The notes: generated by a model not told the origin, from the letters alone. 34,758 nt of DNA from Allobosea sp. ASV33 (GCF_016428755.1 NZ_JAELTI010000059.1:1-34758), one strand, 5' to 3'; positions 24,737 to 33,734 are shown, counted from the stretch's first letter. A program made the numbers and translations.

Positions 24737-24949
24737 GCAGGCACTTTCTCGCAGCCGCGCTTTCGTGGAATCTTAATCTTCCAGCGCTCCCAATGCATGG
24801 ACTGCATCAGAATGGCAAGATTGAGTTCGACCCGGATGCATGTGCACCGCGGTGAGAAACCCATCCAGTGAAGCGCCGGGGTTAGTGCTGACGCGGGCGG
24901 CGTAAAAGCCGGCCGCAGGCCGGGCCGATCCCTTTTGGAGTCGGCAGGG

Positions 24950-25680
24950 ATGTTCGCTGTGCAGATCCACGCGGCAGTTCGGCGTTTCGTTTTCGATCAG
25001 AAGCGGCGCCGGCGGGAAGCAGCGCGGGTGTTTGAGCTGAGCCGGGATACGATCGCCAAGGTGTGCCGTTTCTCGATTCCGCCGCGCTACACGCGCGCGA
25101 AGCCGGCTGAGAAGCCGAAGCCGGGTCCACTACTTCCGGCGATCGACGCGATCCTGTTTTAGGACCGGGCGTCACCGGTGAAGCAGCGTCATATGACCAA
25201 ACGGAACTTCTGGCGTCCTCGGGATGAGCGCGGCTTTGCCAGGCGCGGCGCCGGGAGACATTCGTGCTGCTGTCGCATCCATCCGGTTATGCCCAGTTGG
25301 ACTTCGGCGAGGCGATCGCGGCGATCGGTGAGGTGCGGCAGAAGATCCACTTTTTGACCTGCCGCAGTCGGGCTCCTGCTTTGTGAAGGCGTATCCGCGA
25401 GAGCCGACGGAAGTATTCCTGGACGGGCATATCTTGGCGTTCGGGTTTTTCGGAGGCGTGCCACTGTCGGTGCTTTACGACAAAACGCGCATCGCGGTGG
25501 CGAGTATCTGCGGCGCCCGCCAACGAACGGACGCAGGCCTTCACGGAGCTGGTGAGCACTATCTGTTCCGGGATCGATGGGCCATCCTGGCAAGGGCAAG
25601 GTCGAGAGGATGGTGAAGTATGCCCGCTCGAACTTCATGACGCCGATCCCTGGCGTCCACGAAACCGGCATCAGGCCAAG
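24950..25680 (+). pseudogene. istA: IS21-family istA transposase remnant
   Basis: MFAVQIHAAVRRFVFDQKRR, REAARVFELSRDTIAKVCRF, PPRYTRAKPAEKPKPGPLLP and AIDAIL match the N-terminus of IstA (HTH region), then a stop appears at 25160-25162. Later fragments in other frames include QLDFGEA-like DFGEAIAAIGEVRQKIHF (25300-25350), CFVKAYPREPTEVFLDGH, AFGFFGGVPLSVLYD and GKGKVERMVKYARSNFM near 25600. All belong to the integrase core of IstA, so at least three frameshifts have occurred. No istB is present. The remnant marks the right border of the glycan island. From 25690 to 25886 I see nothing recognisable. Confidence 0.78.
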
Positions 25681-25886
25681 GCGCTTAAAACAAACCGTGC
25701 ATGCTCCCGACCACCCGCTCAGCTCAAAACTCCCTAAAGCTTCCCTGCTACCAGGAAATTCGAGTTCGTTGATAGATGCCAGTGCGATATGCATGTCCTC
25801 GCACTGTCGCTCCACGAAAGCCTATGACAGGTTGCTGAGCCAGAGCCGCTAAATGGGCGGCCTCGCGGCCATGTAGCTGGAAGCCC

Positions 25887-27551
25887 ATGCCTGACTCTAC
25901 CCGCACAGATCGTCGCTTTATCGGTACCTTCGACTATGTCGTGATCGGCGCGGGCTCGGCCGGTTGCGTCGTCGCCAATCGGCTGGCGAGCGATCCGCAG
26001 ACCAAGGTCCTGGTGCTCGAAGCCGGCGGCCTGGACGACTGGATCTGGTTCCATATCCCGGTCGGCTATCTCTTCGCCATCGGCAACCCCCGCGCCGACT
26101 GGCTGTTCCGGACCGAGCCGCAGGCCGGGCTCGGCGGGCGGGCGCTGGCCTATCCGCGCGGCAAGGTCGTCGGCGGCTCCTCGGCGATCAATGCCATGGT
26201 CTATATGCGCGGCCAGGCCGCCGACTATGACGGCTGGCGCCAGCGCGGCCTCACCGGCTGGGGCTGGGACGACGTGCTGCCCTATTTCCTGAAGCATGAG
26301 GATCACATTGCGCCGCCGCCCGGGGGGCTGCACAAGGCCGGCGGGGAATGGCGCGTCGAGCATCCGCGTGTGCGCTGGGCGATCCTCGATGCGATCCGCG
26401 ACGCGGCGGAAGCCGCCGGCATCGCAAAGATCCCGGACTTCAACGCCGGCGACAATGAAGGCTCCTCCTATTTCCAAGTCAACCAGCGGCGTGGGCGGCG
26501 CCTGAGCGCCTATGGCGCCTTCCTGAAACCGCTGCTGCGCGAGAAGGAACGCCGCAATCTCCGGCTGGAGACCCGCGTCCATGTCGAGCGCATCGTCTTC
26601 GAGGATGGACGCGCGAAGGCCGTCGAATTCACCCATGGGCTGGGCACGCCGAGCGAGGAGAAGCTTCGGGTCGAGGTCGGCGGCGAAGTCGTGCTTTCGG
26701 CCGGCGCCGTCGCCTCGCCGCTCCTGCTCGAGCGCTCCGGCATTGGCAGCGGGGCGCGCTTGCAGGGCCTCGGCATCGAGACGCTGGTCGATGCGCCCGG
26801 CGTCGGCGAGAACCTGCAGGATCATCTCCAGATCCGGCCGGTCTACAAGGTCCAGGGCGTCAAGACGCTGAACAGCGACTATGCCAGGCTCTGGCGCCGG
26901 CCCCTCATGGCGCTGCAATGGGCGGCCTTGCGCACGGGACCACTGACCATGGCGCCATCGCAGGTCGGCGCCTTCGCGAAGTCCTCGCCGCAATACGCGA
27001 CGGCGAACCTGCAATATCATTTCCAGCCGCTCTCGCTCGACAGCTGGGGCTCGGGCCTGCATCCATTCGACGCCTTCACGGCCAGCGTCTGCAATCTCAG
27101 GCCGACGAGCCGGGGCAGCGTGCATCTGCGCTCGGCCGACGTACATGACGCGCCGGTGATCTCGCCGAACTATTTCGATACGGAAGAAGACCGGCAGGTC
27201 GCGGTCGATGCGATGAAGCTGACGCGCCGGATCGTGGCGCAGGCGCCGCTCGCCCGCTTCCGGCCGGAGGAATATCTGCCAGGCGAGGCCGCCCAGTCTA
27301 ACGAGGCACTGCTGAAAGCGGCCGCCGAGCTCGGCACCACGATCTTCCATCCGGTCGGCACGGTGCGGATGGGAGGCGACGACGATTCCGGCGCCGTTCT
27401 CGACGGGCGGCTCAGGGTGCGCGGCGTCTCGGGCCTTCGCGTCATCGACGCCTCGGTGATGCCGACGATCACCTCCGGCAATACGGCCAACCCGACGATG
27501 ATGATCGCCGAGAAGGGCGTGGCGATGCTGAAGGACGATGCACGTCGCTAG
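25887..27551 (+). CDS. GMC-family FAD oxidoreductase (choline dehydrogenase-like)
   Basis: 554 residues. The FAD-binding N-terminus reads FDYVVIGAGSAGCVVANRL, followed by VLVLEAGG. YPRGKVVGGSSAINAMVYMRG is the GMC signature 1 and GAVASPLLLERSGIG signature 2. PGVGENLQDHLQI and near the C-terminus TIFHPVGTVRMG (catalytic His) and TSGNTANPTMMIAEKG complete the family pattern. It oxidises an alcohol to an aldehyde. It resembles BetA, but no betaine aldehyde dehydrogenase or regulator is nearby, so the substrate is open. The start ATG at 25887 is the family start and is preceded by GGAAG. GC content returns to genome level here, suggesting the core chromosome resumes. Confidence 0.88.
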   Translation: MPDSTRTDRRFIGTFDYVVIGAGSAGCVVANRLASDPQTKVLVLEAGGLDDWIWFHIPVGYLFAIGNPRADWLFRTEPQAGLGGRALAYPRGKVVGGSSAINAMVYMRGQAADYDGWRQRGLTGWGWDDVLPYFLKHEDHIAPPPGGLHKAGGEWRVEHPRVRWAILDAIRDAAEAAGIAKIPDFNAGDNEGSSYFQVNQRRGRRLSAYGAFLKPLLREKERRNLRLETRVHVERIVFEDGRAKAVEFTHGLGTPSEEKLRVEVGGEVVLSAGAVASPLLLERSGIGSGARLQGLGIETLVDAPGVGENLQDHLQIRPVYKVQGVKTLNSDYARLWRRPLMALQWAALRTGPLTMAPSQVGAFAKSSPQYATANLQYHFQPLSLDSWGSGLHPFDAFTASVCNLRPTSRGSVHLRSADVHDAPVISPNYFDTEEDRQVAVDAMKLTRRIVAQAPLARFRPEEYLPGEAAQSNEALLKAAAELGTTIFHPVGTVRMGGDDDSGAVLDGRLRVRGVSGLRVIDASVMPTITSGNTANPTMMIAEKGVAMLKDDARR

Positions 27552-27581
27552 GCGAAGCTCGCGCGGCGGGTATGAAGCGGC

Positions 27582-28148
27582 ATGGAATTGCCGCAAATCC
27601 TGGCTTATGAATCGGTCGGGATGACCAACGATCTTCCGCCCTCGCCCGCACCGGAACGCGGCCCGCTTGTTCGCGGATTGCTCGCGATCCTGCGCGCCGT
27701 CATCACCGTCTTCATCATCCTCGACGAACTCCTGCGGCCGCTCTACCGGCCGCTGCTGCGCCGGCTCGCCGAATTGCGGGTCATGCGCCGGCTGGAGGAC
27801 ATCGTCGCCGCCTTGCCGCCGCCGCTCGTCCTGCTGGCGCTGGCGATCCCCTTCGCCATCGCCGAGCCGCTGAAGCTCTTCGGCCTGCTGCTCTTCGCGC
27901 GCGGGCAGTTCTGGGCCGGGCTCGTGGTCACCGCCTTCGCGCATCTGATGAGCTTCGTCTTCGTCGAGCGCATCTACCATGCCGGCCGCGAGAAACTCAT
28001 GAGCTATCGCTGGTTCGCCTGGATCATGGGGCAGATCGTGCGCGTGCGCGACAGCGTGCTCGGCTGGGTCAGGGCCACACCCGCCTATGGTCTGGCGATG
28101 CGGACGCGCGACGCGGTGCGCCGGTGGTGGCGGACGATGCTGGCCTGA
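27582..28148 (+). CDS. Small membrane protein of unknown function
   Basis: 188 residues, no family recognised by eye. An N-terminal hydrophobic segment (GLLAILRAVITVFIILDELL, about 32-51) and a hydrophobic region from about 78 to 132 (PPPLVLLALAIPFAIAEPLK, then FWAGLVVTAFAHLMSFVFVE) suggest two or three membrane spans. The C-terminus is basic and probably cytoplasmic. Alternative start at 27621 (MTNDLPPSP). It lies 30 bases after the GMC oxidoreductase and may share its transcript. Its stop directly abuts the stop of the MFS gene on the other strand. Confidence 0.72.
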   Translation: MELPQILAYESVGMTNDLPPSPAPERGPLVRGLLAILRAVITVFIILDELLRPLYRPLLRRLAELRVMRRLEDIVAALPPPLVLLALAIPFAIAEPLKLFGLLLFARGQFWAGLVVTAFAHLMSFVFVERIYHAGREKLMSYRWFAWIMGQIVRVRDSVLGWVRATPAYGLAMRTRDAVRRWWRTMLA

Positions 28149-29372
28149 TCATCGAGGCGCAGCGCGGCGCGCCAGCACCACGAGCGCCCCGGCAGCCGAC
28201 GCCGAGACCGCGATCAGCAGCAGCGTCGAGAGCATCACGCCGCCGCGCTCCAGCGAGATCGCGAAGACGAGCGGCGCCGCCGCCTTGATGACGAGGCCGG
28301 GCGCCGAGAGCTTGCCCATGGTCGCGCCGAAGCCGACCGGGCCGAAGAGCTGCAAGGGGACGGTGCCGCGCACGATCGAGCTCAGCCCCATGCTGATGCC
28401 GAAGGCGATGGCGAAGAGCCCGGCGACGATGGGAAACGATCCGCCGAGCAGGAGCAGCACGAGGCCGAACGGCATCAGCCAGGCGGAGACCCAGGCCGTG
28501 GTGACCGGAGAGACGCCCCGGCCGAACAGCATCTCGGTCAGGCGCCCGGCGACCTGCGACGGCCCGAGCATCGCGCCGATGCCGACGGCGACGGCGGCGC
28601 TGAGCCCGAAGCCCTGCAGCAGCGCCAGCATATGCACGGCCATGGCCGAGACGACGAAACCCTGCAGCGAGAAGGCGAGCGCCAGCAGCAGGAAGGCGCG
28701 GCGGCGCGCATCGCCCGTGAGGTACGCCGCTTCCGGCTCCGGTGTCATCGCGGATGGCGCGCTTGCCGCGGCAGCGGTGACCGGCCGTTTCACGCGTCCC
28801 GGCAGGAACAGGAGGTGCAGGGGCAGGCAGACCAGGATCTGCGCAAGGCCATAGAGCCGATAGACGCCGCGCCAGTCGAGAACCGCGAGCAGGCTCGAGG
28901 TCAGCGGCCAGAACAGGGTCGAGGCGAAGCCGCCGATCAGGGTGAGCTGGCTGATCGCGCGGCGCGCCTGGCCGCCGCGCGCCTGCGTCAAGGCCGCGAA
29001 GGCGGCGTCATAGAACACGGCGGTGGTGACGGCCTGGAGGGCGACCATCGCAAGGATGTAGCTGACGATGCCGCGTGCCTCGGCCAAGGCCAGGAGCGAG
29101 AGGCCGGCCAGCGCCGAGCCGATCGTCATCACCAGCCGCGTGCCGTGGCGGTCGATCAGGCTGCCGGTGACGGGCGCGACCGCGCCGCCCAACAAGAGGC
29201 CGATCGCGAAGCCGCCGAAGGTCCATTCCGGCGCCCAACCGAAATCGGCGGTGATGCGCGGCGCCAGCACGGTGAAGGCATAATAGAGCGTGCCGTAGCC
29301 GACGACCTGGGTGATGCCGAGCGCAGGGATCAGCGACGATCCGCCGGGCCGGAAGAATCTCGGCGAAGCCAT
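28149..29372 (-). CDS. Major facilitator superfamily transporter
   Basis: 407 residues with about twelve hydrophobic segments. The N-terminus LIPALGITQVVGYGTLYYAF and the loop motif DRHGTRLVMTIGSALAG between TM2 and TM3 (MFS motif A) are typical. A more hydrophilic central loop (GRVKRPVTAAAA to RRR) separates the two six-helix halves. The substrate is not apparent. The ATG at 29372 is chosen; a GTG at 29381 adds three residues. It sits 18 bases downstream of the D-2-hydroxyacid dehydrogenase gene on the same strand, so the two are probably co-transcribed. An organic-acid or 2-hydroxyacid substrate is therefore a possibility. Confidence 0.85.
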   Translation of the reverse strand: MASPRFFRPGGSSLIPALGITQVVGYGTLYYAFTVLAPRITADFGWAPEWTFGGFAIGLLLGGAVAPVTGSLIDRHGTRLVMTIGSALAGLSLLALAEARGIVSYILAMVALQAVTTAVFYDAAFAALTQARGGQARRAISQLTLIGGFASTLFWPLTSSLLAVLDWRGVYRLYGLAQILVCLPLHLLFLPGRVKRPVTAAAASAPSAMTPEPEAAYLTGDARRRAFLLLALAFSLQGFVVSAMAVHMLALLQGFGLSAAVAVGIGAMLGPSQVAGRLTEMLFGRGVSPVTTAWVSAWLMPFGLVLLLLGGSFPIVAGLFAIAFGISMGLSSIVRGTVPLQLFGPVGFGATMGKLSAPGLVIKAAAPLVFAISLERGGVMLSTLLLIAVSASAAGALVVLARRAAPR

Positions 29373-29390
29373 GGCCGCCACCCGTCCCGC

Positions 29391-30362
29391 TCAGATGATC
29401 TGGTTGCGCAAACCCGCTTCGCCACGTCCGAGGCGATCCAGATTGTCGAGGAGGATATCGACCACGTTGCCTTCGTAAGCGCGGGTCTCGCCGGCGCTAT
29501 GCGGGGTGACGATGACCTGCGGCATGCGCCAGAGCAGCGAAACCGGCGGCAACGGCTCCTCGTGGAAGCAGTCGAGCCCGGCGCCGGCGATGACACTGTT
29601 GCCGAGCGCATCGAGCAGGGCCATCTCGTCGACGACGCGGCCGCGCGCGACGTTGATCAGATAAGCCGAGGGCTTCATCACGCCGAGGATGCGGGCATCG
29701 ATGAGCCCTTCCGTCTCGGGCGTCAGGGGGCAGGTCAAGGCGACGAAATCGGCCTCAGCTACGGCCTCGGCGAGCTTGCTCGGATGGATGACGGCCTCGA
29801 CATGCGGCTGCGGCTCGGCGCTGCGGCGCACGCCGATGACGCGCATGTCGAAGGCGCTCGCGAGCTTAGCGAGTCTCAGGCCGATGCGGCCGAGGCCGAC
29901 GATGACCAGCGTCTTGCCGCCGAGCTCGTCCTCGCGCAGGGCGCGATCACCGATCATCGGGCGCCAGAACTGCCTGGCCTGATTGTCTCTGGCGAAATGG
30001 ATCTGGCGGGTCAGCGCCAGGATCAGCGACATCGCATGCTCGGCAACCGCCCGCTCGTTGCCGCCCTGCGCGCTGGCGAGCCGGATGCCGGCGGCGCCGA
30101 TCGCCGGCTTGTCGAACTGGTCGGTGCCGGCGCTGATCGACTGGATGAAGCGCAGCTTCGGCAGGCGCGGCAGCAGGTCGTTGCGCCAGAGACCGGAGAC
30201 GACGAGGACATCGGCCTGCGGCGCACGCTCGCGCAATTCGTCGAGGCTGCGGACCTCGAAGCTTTTGGCGGCGCGGCCGCGCGTCAGGAACTCATCCCGA
30301 AGCTGATAGGCGGCATGGGCGAAGCCGATCGTCAGGTCGCCTTCCGGCGGCAGGAATGCCAT
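29391..30362 (-). CDS. D-2-hydroxyacid dehydrogenase (NAD(P)-dependent)
   Basis: 323 residues, usual length. It interconverts 2-keto and D-2-hydroxy acids. Seen: SAGTDQFD in the substrate domain, IVGLGRIGLRLAKLASAFDM (Rossmann GxGxxG), NVARGRVVDEMAL (catalytic arginine region), AGLDCFHEEPLP (catalytic Glu) and IVTPHSAG (catalytic His). The start at 30362 (MAFLPPEG) follows GGAGAG about 10 bases upstream. The long upstream extension to 30440 has no ribosome site. The precise substrate, such as glyoxylate/hydroxypyruvate or a branched acid, is unknown. Confidence 0.9.
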   Translation of the reverse strand: MAFLPPEGDLTIGFAHAAYQLRDEFLTRGRAAKSFEVRSLDELRERAPQADVLVVSGLWRNDLLPRLPKLRFIQSISAGTDQFDKPAIGAAGIRLASAQGGNERAVAEHAMSLILALTRQIHFARDNQARQFWRPMIGDRALREDELGGKTLVIVGLGRIGLRLAKLASAFDMRVIGVRRSAEPQPHVEAVIHPSKLAEAVAEADFVALTCPLTPETEGLIDARILGVMKPSAYLINVARGRVVDEMALLDALGNSVIAGAGLDCFHEEPLPPVSLLWRMPQVIVTPHSAGETRAYEGNVVDILLDNLDRLGRGEAGLRNQII

Positions 30363-30443
30363 GCGTCGTCTCTCCCCGAATCCTTGTTCAGGGACGTTAT
30401 CCGGCCCGCCGGCTCCTGTCCCCGCATCCGCCGCATGCAAGCT

Positions 30444-31475
30444 TCACGCTGATGGCGATGCTTCCCGGACATCGAGGGTTAGCGCCGCGCGCAGGCGCGA
30501 CCAGCCGGCCTCGTCGCCCGGCAGGCCGAAGCGCAGGCGATCCGGCGCATTCTGGAAGCGGCGGACATAGATGCCGTGGCGCCCAAGGCGGGCGAAGAGT
30601 GCCGCCGCTGCGGGCGCTTCGAGCAGGCGAAAGAGGGCGGTTCCACCGACGATGCGGCCATGGGAGGCCAGCAACGCATCAAGGCGAGCCCCGTCGTGGG
30701 TCCTGTCCCGGCCGGCACTGGCGAGCCAATCGGCATCCGATAGGGCCCGCGCGCCAACATGAAGCGCCGGCCCGGCGACCGACCATGGCCCGAGCGCCGC
30801 CTTGAGCTTCATCATCAATTCGGGCGCCCCGATCGCGAAACCGAGCCGCAGGCCGGCCAGCCCATAGGTCTTGCCGAAGGAACGCAGCACGATCGTACCG
30901 GGCGGGATGTCGGGGACGACACTGGTTTCGGGCGTGAAATCGGCAAAGGCCTCGTCGACGACGAGGAGGCCGCCGCGGGCGACGCAACGCGCGGCCAGGC
31001 CGGCGAGGTCTTTTAGCGACAGCACGCGTCCGTCGGGATTGTTGGGATTGACGACGACGATGGTCGCAGCCTGCTCGGACGGCACCACCGCCTCGCTGAC
31101 CGAAAAGCCGGCTTTGCGCCAGGCATGGCCATGCTCGGCATAGGTCGGGCCGAGAATCGCGACGGGGCCGGTGGGCGCCAGCCGCGGCAGCAACTCGATC
31201 AGGATCTGCGTACCAGGCGCGGCGACGATGTCTGCGTGAGCCGGCACGCGATAGGCGGCGCGGGCCGCCGCGATCAGCGCGGCCTCGTCATCGGCGCCAG
31301 GCAGGCGCGTCCAGAGGCTTAACGGCAGCGCCGGAAGCGGATAGGGGATCGGGTTGATCCCGGTGGAGAGATCGATCCAGGGCCCGGGCGCTTCCGGAAA
31401 GAGCGCGCGGGCCGTGGCGAGATCGCCGCCATGCCAGATACCGTCCTCAGCCACGACCCTGTCCGCGCCCCGCAT
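30444..31475 (-). CDS. cobC: Threonine-phosphate decarboxylase-like aminotransferase for cobalamin synthesis
   Basis: 343 residues, a PLP enzyme of the histidinol-phosphate aminotransferase fold. CobC/CobD-type proteins supply the aminopropanol arm of cobalamin. Seen: WHGGDLATARALFPEAPGPW and IDLSTGINPIPYP (CobC-specific start), VVNPNNPDGRV, VVDEAFADF and RSFGKTYGLAGLRLGF with the PLP-binding Lys. The start ATG at 31475 shares the sequence CATG with the cobD start on the other strand (31474-31476), so the two genes diverge from overlapping start codons. Confidence 0.9.
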   Translation of the reverse strand: MRGADRVVAEDGIWHGGDLATARALFPEAPGPWIDLSTGINPIPYPLPALPLSLWTRLPGADDEAALIAAARAAYRVPAHADIVAAPGTQILIELLPRLAPTGPVAILGPTYAEHGHAWRKAGFSVSEAVVPSEQAATIVVVNPNNPDGRVLSLKDLAGLAARCVARGGLLVVDEAFADFTPETSVVPDIPPGTIVLRSFGKTYGLAGLRLGFAIGAPELMMKLKAALGPWSVAGPALHVGARALSDADWLASAGRDRTHDGARLDALLASHGRIVGGTALFRLLEAPAAAALFARLGRHGIYVRRFQNAPDRLRFGLPGDEAGWSRLRAALTLDVREASPSA

Positions 31476-32451
31476 GAATCTCTCCGCCAGCCTGCCGCTG
31501 CTCGTGCTCGCGCTGACCATCGAGGCGGCATTCGGCTATCCCCAGCGCTTCTATGCCGTGATGGGCCATCCCGTCACCTGGACCGGCCGCCTGATCGGCC
31601 TGCTCGATCGCGTGCTGAACCGGGAGACCGCCTCCTTCATCACGCGCAAGGCGATGGGTGTGCTGGCGCTCGCCCTCATGCTCGCCGTCGTCCTTGCGCT
31701 GTCCGTGGCGATCCAGCGCCAGTGCCTCTCCTTCTGGCCGCTCGGTCTCGTCCCGCTCGCCTTCCTCGCCTCGACGCTGATCGCCCAACGCAGCCTCTAC
31801 GAACATGTCGCCCGCGTCGCGGAGGGGCTGGAGCGGGATGGACTCGCAGGCGGGCGAAAGGCCGTCTCGATGATCGTCGGGCGCAATCCGCAGACGCTGG
31901 ACGAAGCCGGCGTGTCGCGCGCGGCGATCGAGAGCCTCGCGGAGAATTTCTCGGACGGCATCGTCGCACCGGCCTTCTGGCTCGGTGTGGGTGGGTTGCC
32001 CGGCCTTGCCGCCTACAAGGCGATCAACACCGCCGATTCGATGATCGGCCACCGGACGCCGCGCCATCTCGCCTTCGGCTGGGCTTCCGCCCGGCTCGAC
32101 GATCTCGTCAACCTGCCGGCCTCGCGATTGACGGCGCTGCTGCTGGTCGCCTCGGTAGCACTCGACCGATCGGCTGATGCGGGCAGCGCTTGGCGCGCAG
32201 TCAAGCGCGATGCCGGCAAGCACGGCTCACCCAATGCCGGCTGGCCGGAAGCGGCGATGGCCGGGGCGCTGGGTCTGCGCCTCGCCGGGCCGCGCGTCTA
32301 TGGCGAGACCCCCGTCGAGGACCACTGGATGGGCGATGGTCGGGCGGCAGCGAATGCGGCCGATATCCGCAGGGCGCTCACGCTCTACAAGCGCTCCTGC
32401 GGGTTGCTCTGGGCGCTGGCGCTGCTGGGAGCGCTGGCGATAGGGGTCTAG
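31474..32451 (+). CDS. cobD: Adenosylcobinamide-phosphate synthase
   Basis: 325 residues, CobD/CbiB membrane protein that attaches aminopropanol (phosphate) to adenosylcobyric acid. Seen: EAAFGYPQRFYAVMGHPVTW, a region around SMIVGRNPQTLDEAGVSRAA (family signature), SLAENFSDGIVAPAFWLG, ADSMIGHRTPRHLAFGWASA and RLDDLVNLPASRLTALL. It has several hydrophobic segments. The ATG at 31474 overlaps the cobC start on the minus strand. Upstream in-frame ATGs would lie inside cobC and are unlikely. Confidence 0.93.
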   Translation: MNLSASLPLLVLALTIEAAFGYPQRFYAVMGHPVTWTGRLIGLLDRVLNRETASFITRKAMGVLALALMLAVVLALSVAIQRQCLSFWPLGLVPLAFLASTLIAQRSLYEHVARVAEGLERDGLAGGRKAVSMIVGRNPQTLDEAGVSRAAIESLAENFSDGIVAPAFWLGVGGLPGLAAYKAINTADSMIGHRTPRHLAFGWASARLDDLVNLPASRLTALLLVASVALDRSADAGSAWRAVKRDAGKHGSPNAGWPEAAMAGALGLRLAGPRVYGETPVEDHWMGDGRAAANAADIRRALTLYKRSCGLLWALALLGALAIGV

Positions 32452-32466
32452 CGCGCATACAGCGCT

Positions 32467-32570
32467 CGTCATTCTCGGGCGGAGCGCAGCGCAGACCTGA
32501 GAATCTCTTGTCGGAGGAGGCGCGAGAGCCTTTCCGTCAAAAGATGCTCGGCTCAAGCCCGAGCATGACG
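32467..32570. repeat. REP-like palindromic intergenic repeat
   Basis: Begins CGTCATTCTC and ends GAGCATGACG, so the outer ends are inverted (CGTCAT / ATGACG). Inside are two sub-hairpins: ATTCTCGGG...CCTGAGAAT on the left and ATGCTCGG-loop-CCGAGCAT on the right. GGAGCGCAGCGCAGACC between the left arms resembles the dispersed intergenic palindromes common in alphaproteobacterial genomes. It lies between the convergent stops of cobD and cobO and may serve as a bidirectional transcription end. Confidence 0.65.
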
Positions 32571-32593
32571 TCCCTTGCCACCCGGCACGTTCG

Positions 32594-33202
32594 TCAGAAC
32601 TCGATGCCTTCCTGGGCCTTCACGCCGGCCGCGAAATGGTGCTTCACCAGCGTCATCTCGGTGACGAGATCGGCTGCCTCGATCAACTCCGGCTTGGCGT
32701 TGCGACCGGTGACGACGATGTGGAGGTCCGGCCGGCGGGCGGCGAGCGTCTCGACCACCTCGGCGAGCGGCAAATAATCGTAGCGCAGGGCGATGTTGAG
32801 CTCGTCCAGCACCAGGAGCCTGATCTCCGGATCTGCCATCAGCTCCCGCGCCTTGGCGAAAGCGCGTTCGGCGGCGGCGATGTCGCGGGCCTTGTCCTGC
32901 GTCTCCCAGGTGAAGCCTTCGCCCATGCTGTGCCAGCTCACCTGATCGCCGAAGGCTTCGAGCGCCCGGCGCTCGCCGGTCGACCAGGCGCCCTTGATGA
33001 ACTGCACCACGCCGATGCGCCAGCCATGGCCGAGCGCCCGCAGGATCAGCCCGAAGGCCGCCGTCGACTTGCCCTTGCCGGGGCCGGTATTGACGATGAG
33101 AAGGCCCTTCTCCAGCGTCTTGGAGGCGACTTCGGCGTCCTGCACCGCCTTGCGCCTCTCCATCTTCGCCTTGTGGCGGGCGGCGTCATCGGTATCGGTC
33201 AT
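32594..33202 (-). CDS. cobO: Cob(I)yrinic acid a,c-diamide adenosyltransferase
   Basis: About 202 residues, usual CobO/BtuR length. It transfers the 5'-deoxyadenosyl group of ATP to the cobalt of corrinoids. Seen: GLLIVNTGPGKGKSTAAFG (P-loop), VVQFIKGAWSTGERRAL, WETQDKARDIAAA, LLVLDELNIALRYDYL and VTGRNAKPELIEAADLVTEM. The ATG at 33202 is chosen over a GTG at 33205. It follows cobP on the same strand by 13 bases and is probably co-transcribed with it. Confidence 0.95.
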   Translation of the reverse strand: MTDTDDAARHKAKMERRKAVQDAEVASKTLEKGLLIVNTGPGKGKSTAAFGLILRALGHGWRIGVVQFIKGAWSTGERRALEAFGDQVSWHSMGEGFTWETQDKARDIAAAERAFAKARELMADPEIRLLVLDELNIALRYDYLPLAEVVETLAARRPDLHIVVTGRNAKPELIEAADLVTEMTLVKHHFAAGVKAQEGIEF

Positions 33203-33215
33203 CACTTCGCTCGTG

Positions 33216-33734
33216 TCATTTTACTTGCATCGGCAATCCAGCGACCATGAAGACCACGCGGCCGGCGCGCGCTGCAAGCGCCTGATGCAATCGCCCGGCC
33301 TCGTCGCGAAAGCGGCGGGCGAGCGCATTATCCGGCACGATGCCGAGGCCGACCTCGTTGCCGACCAGCACGAGCGGGCCAAAAACCCGCTCACAGGTGG
33401 AGATGAGAGCCGTCGTGGCAGCGACGGTGTCGCGCTCTGCCAGGATGAGGTTGGTCAGCCAAAGCGTCAGGCAATCGACGAGAACCGGCCGACCGGCCGG
33501 CATCGCGGCGATCGCCTCGGGAAGATCGAGCGGAGCATCGACCGTATCCCAGCCGGACGGCCTGCGCGCGCGGTGCGTGGCGATCCGCTCCCGCATCTCG
33601 TCGTCATAGGCCTGAGCGGTGGCGATATAGGCCCAGGGCGCGGGCAGCGTTTCGACCAGCCCTTCGGCATAGCGGCTCTTGCCCGAGCGGGCGCCGCCCA
33701 GGACGAGGGTGAGATGACGCATTTCGCGAGGCAT
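33216..33734 (-). CDS. cobP: Adenosylcobinamide kinase / adenosylcobinamide-phosphate guanylyltransferase
   Basis: About 172 residues. A bifunctional enzyme that phosphorylates adenosylcobinamide and transfers GMP to it. Seen: LTLVLGGARSGKSRYAEGL (P-loop), YIATAQAYDDEMRERIATHRARRP, VLVDCLTLWLTNLIL and VLVGNEVGLGIVP (family signature). Candidate starts are 33746, 33734 and 33722; the enzyme fold begins at RHLTLV, so the start choice affects only a few residues. The first of two genes (cobP-cobO) read away from the riboswitch. Confidence 0.93.
   Translation of the reverse strand: MPREMRHLTLVLGGARSGKSRYAEGLVETLPAPWAYIATAQAYDDEMRERIATHRARRPSGWDTVDAPLDLPEAIAAMPAGRPVLVDCLTLWLTNLILAERDTVAATTALISTCERVFGPLVLVGNEVGLGIVPDNALARRFRDEAGRLHQALAARAGRVVFMVAGLPMQVK

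Noticed and set aside
25189..25815. Minus-strand open frame of 208 codons in the IS21 region
   Set aside because: Antisense to istA fragments. A segment near its start looks protein-like but matches nothing I recognise, so I did not call it.
25734..27980. Long open frame of 748 codons on the minus strand
   Set aside because: It overlaps the GMC oxidoreductase and part of the membrane-protein gene in antisense. Its product has repetitive Arg/Asp/Gly/His composition and no recognisable motif, as expected of a shadow frame in GC-rich DNA.
28632..30452. Long open frame of 606 codons on the plus strand
   Set aside because: Antisense to the MFS and D-2-hydroxyacid dehydrogenase genes, both of which have clear motifs. 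The product is low-complexity and Arg/Glu/Asp-rich.
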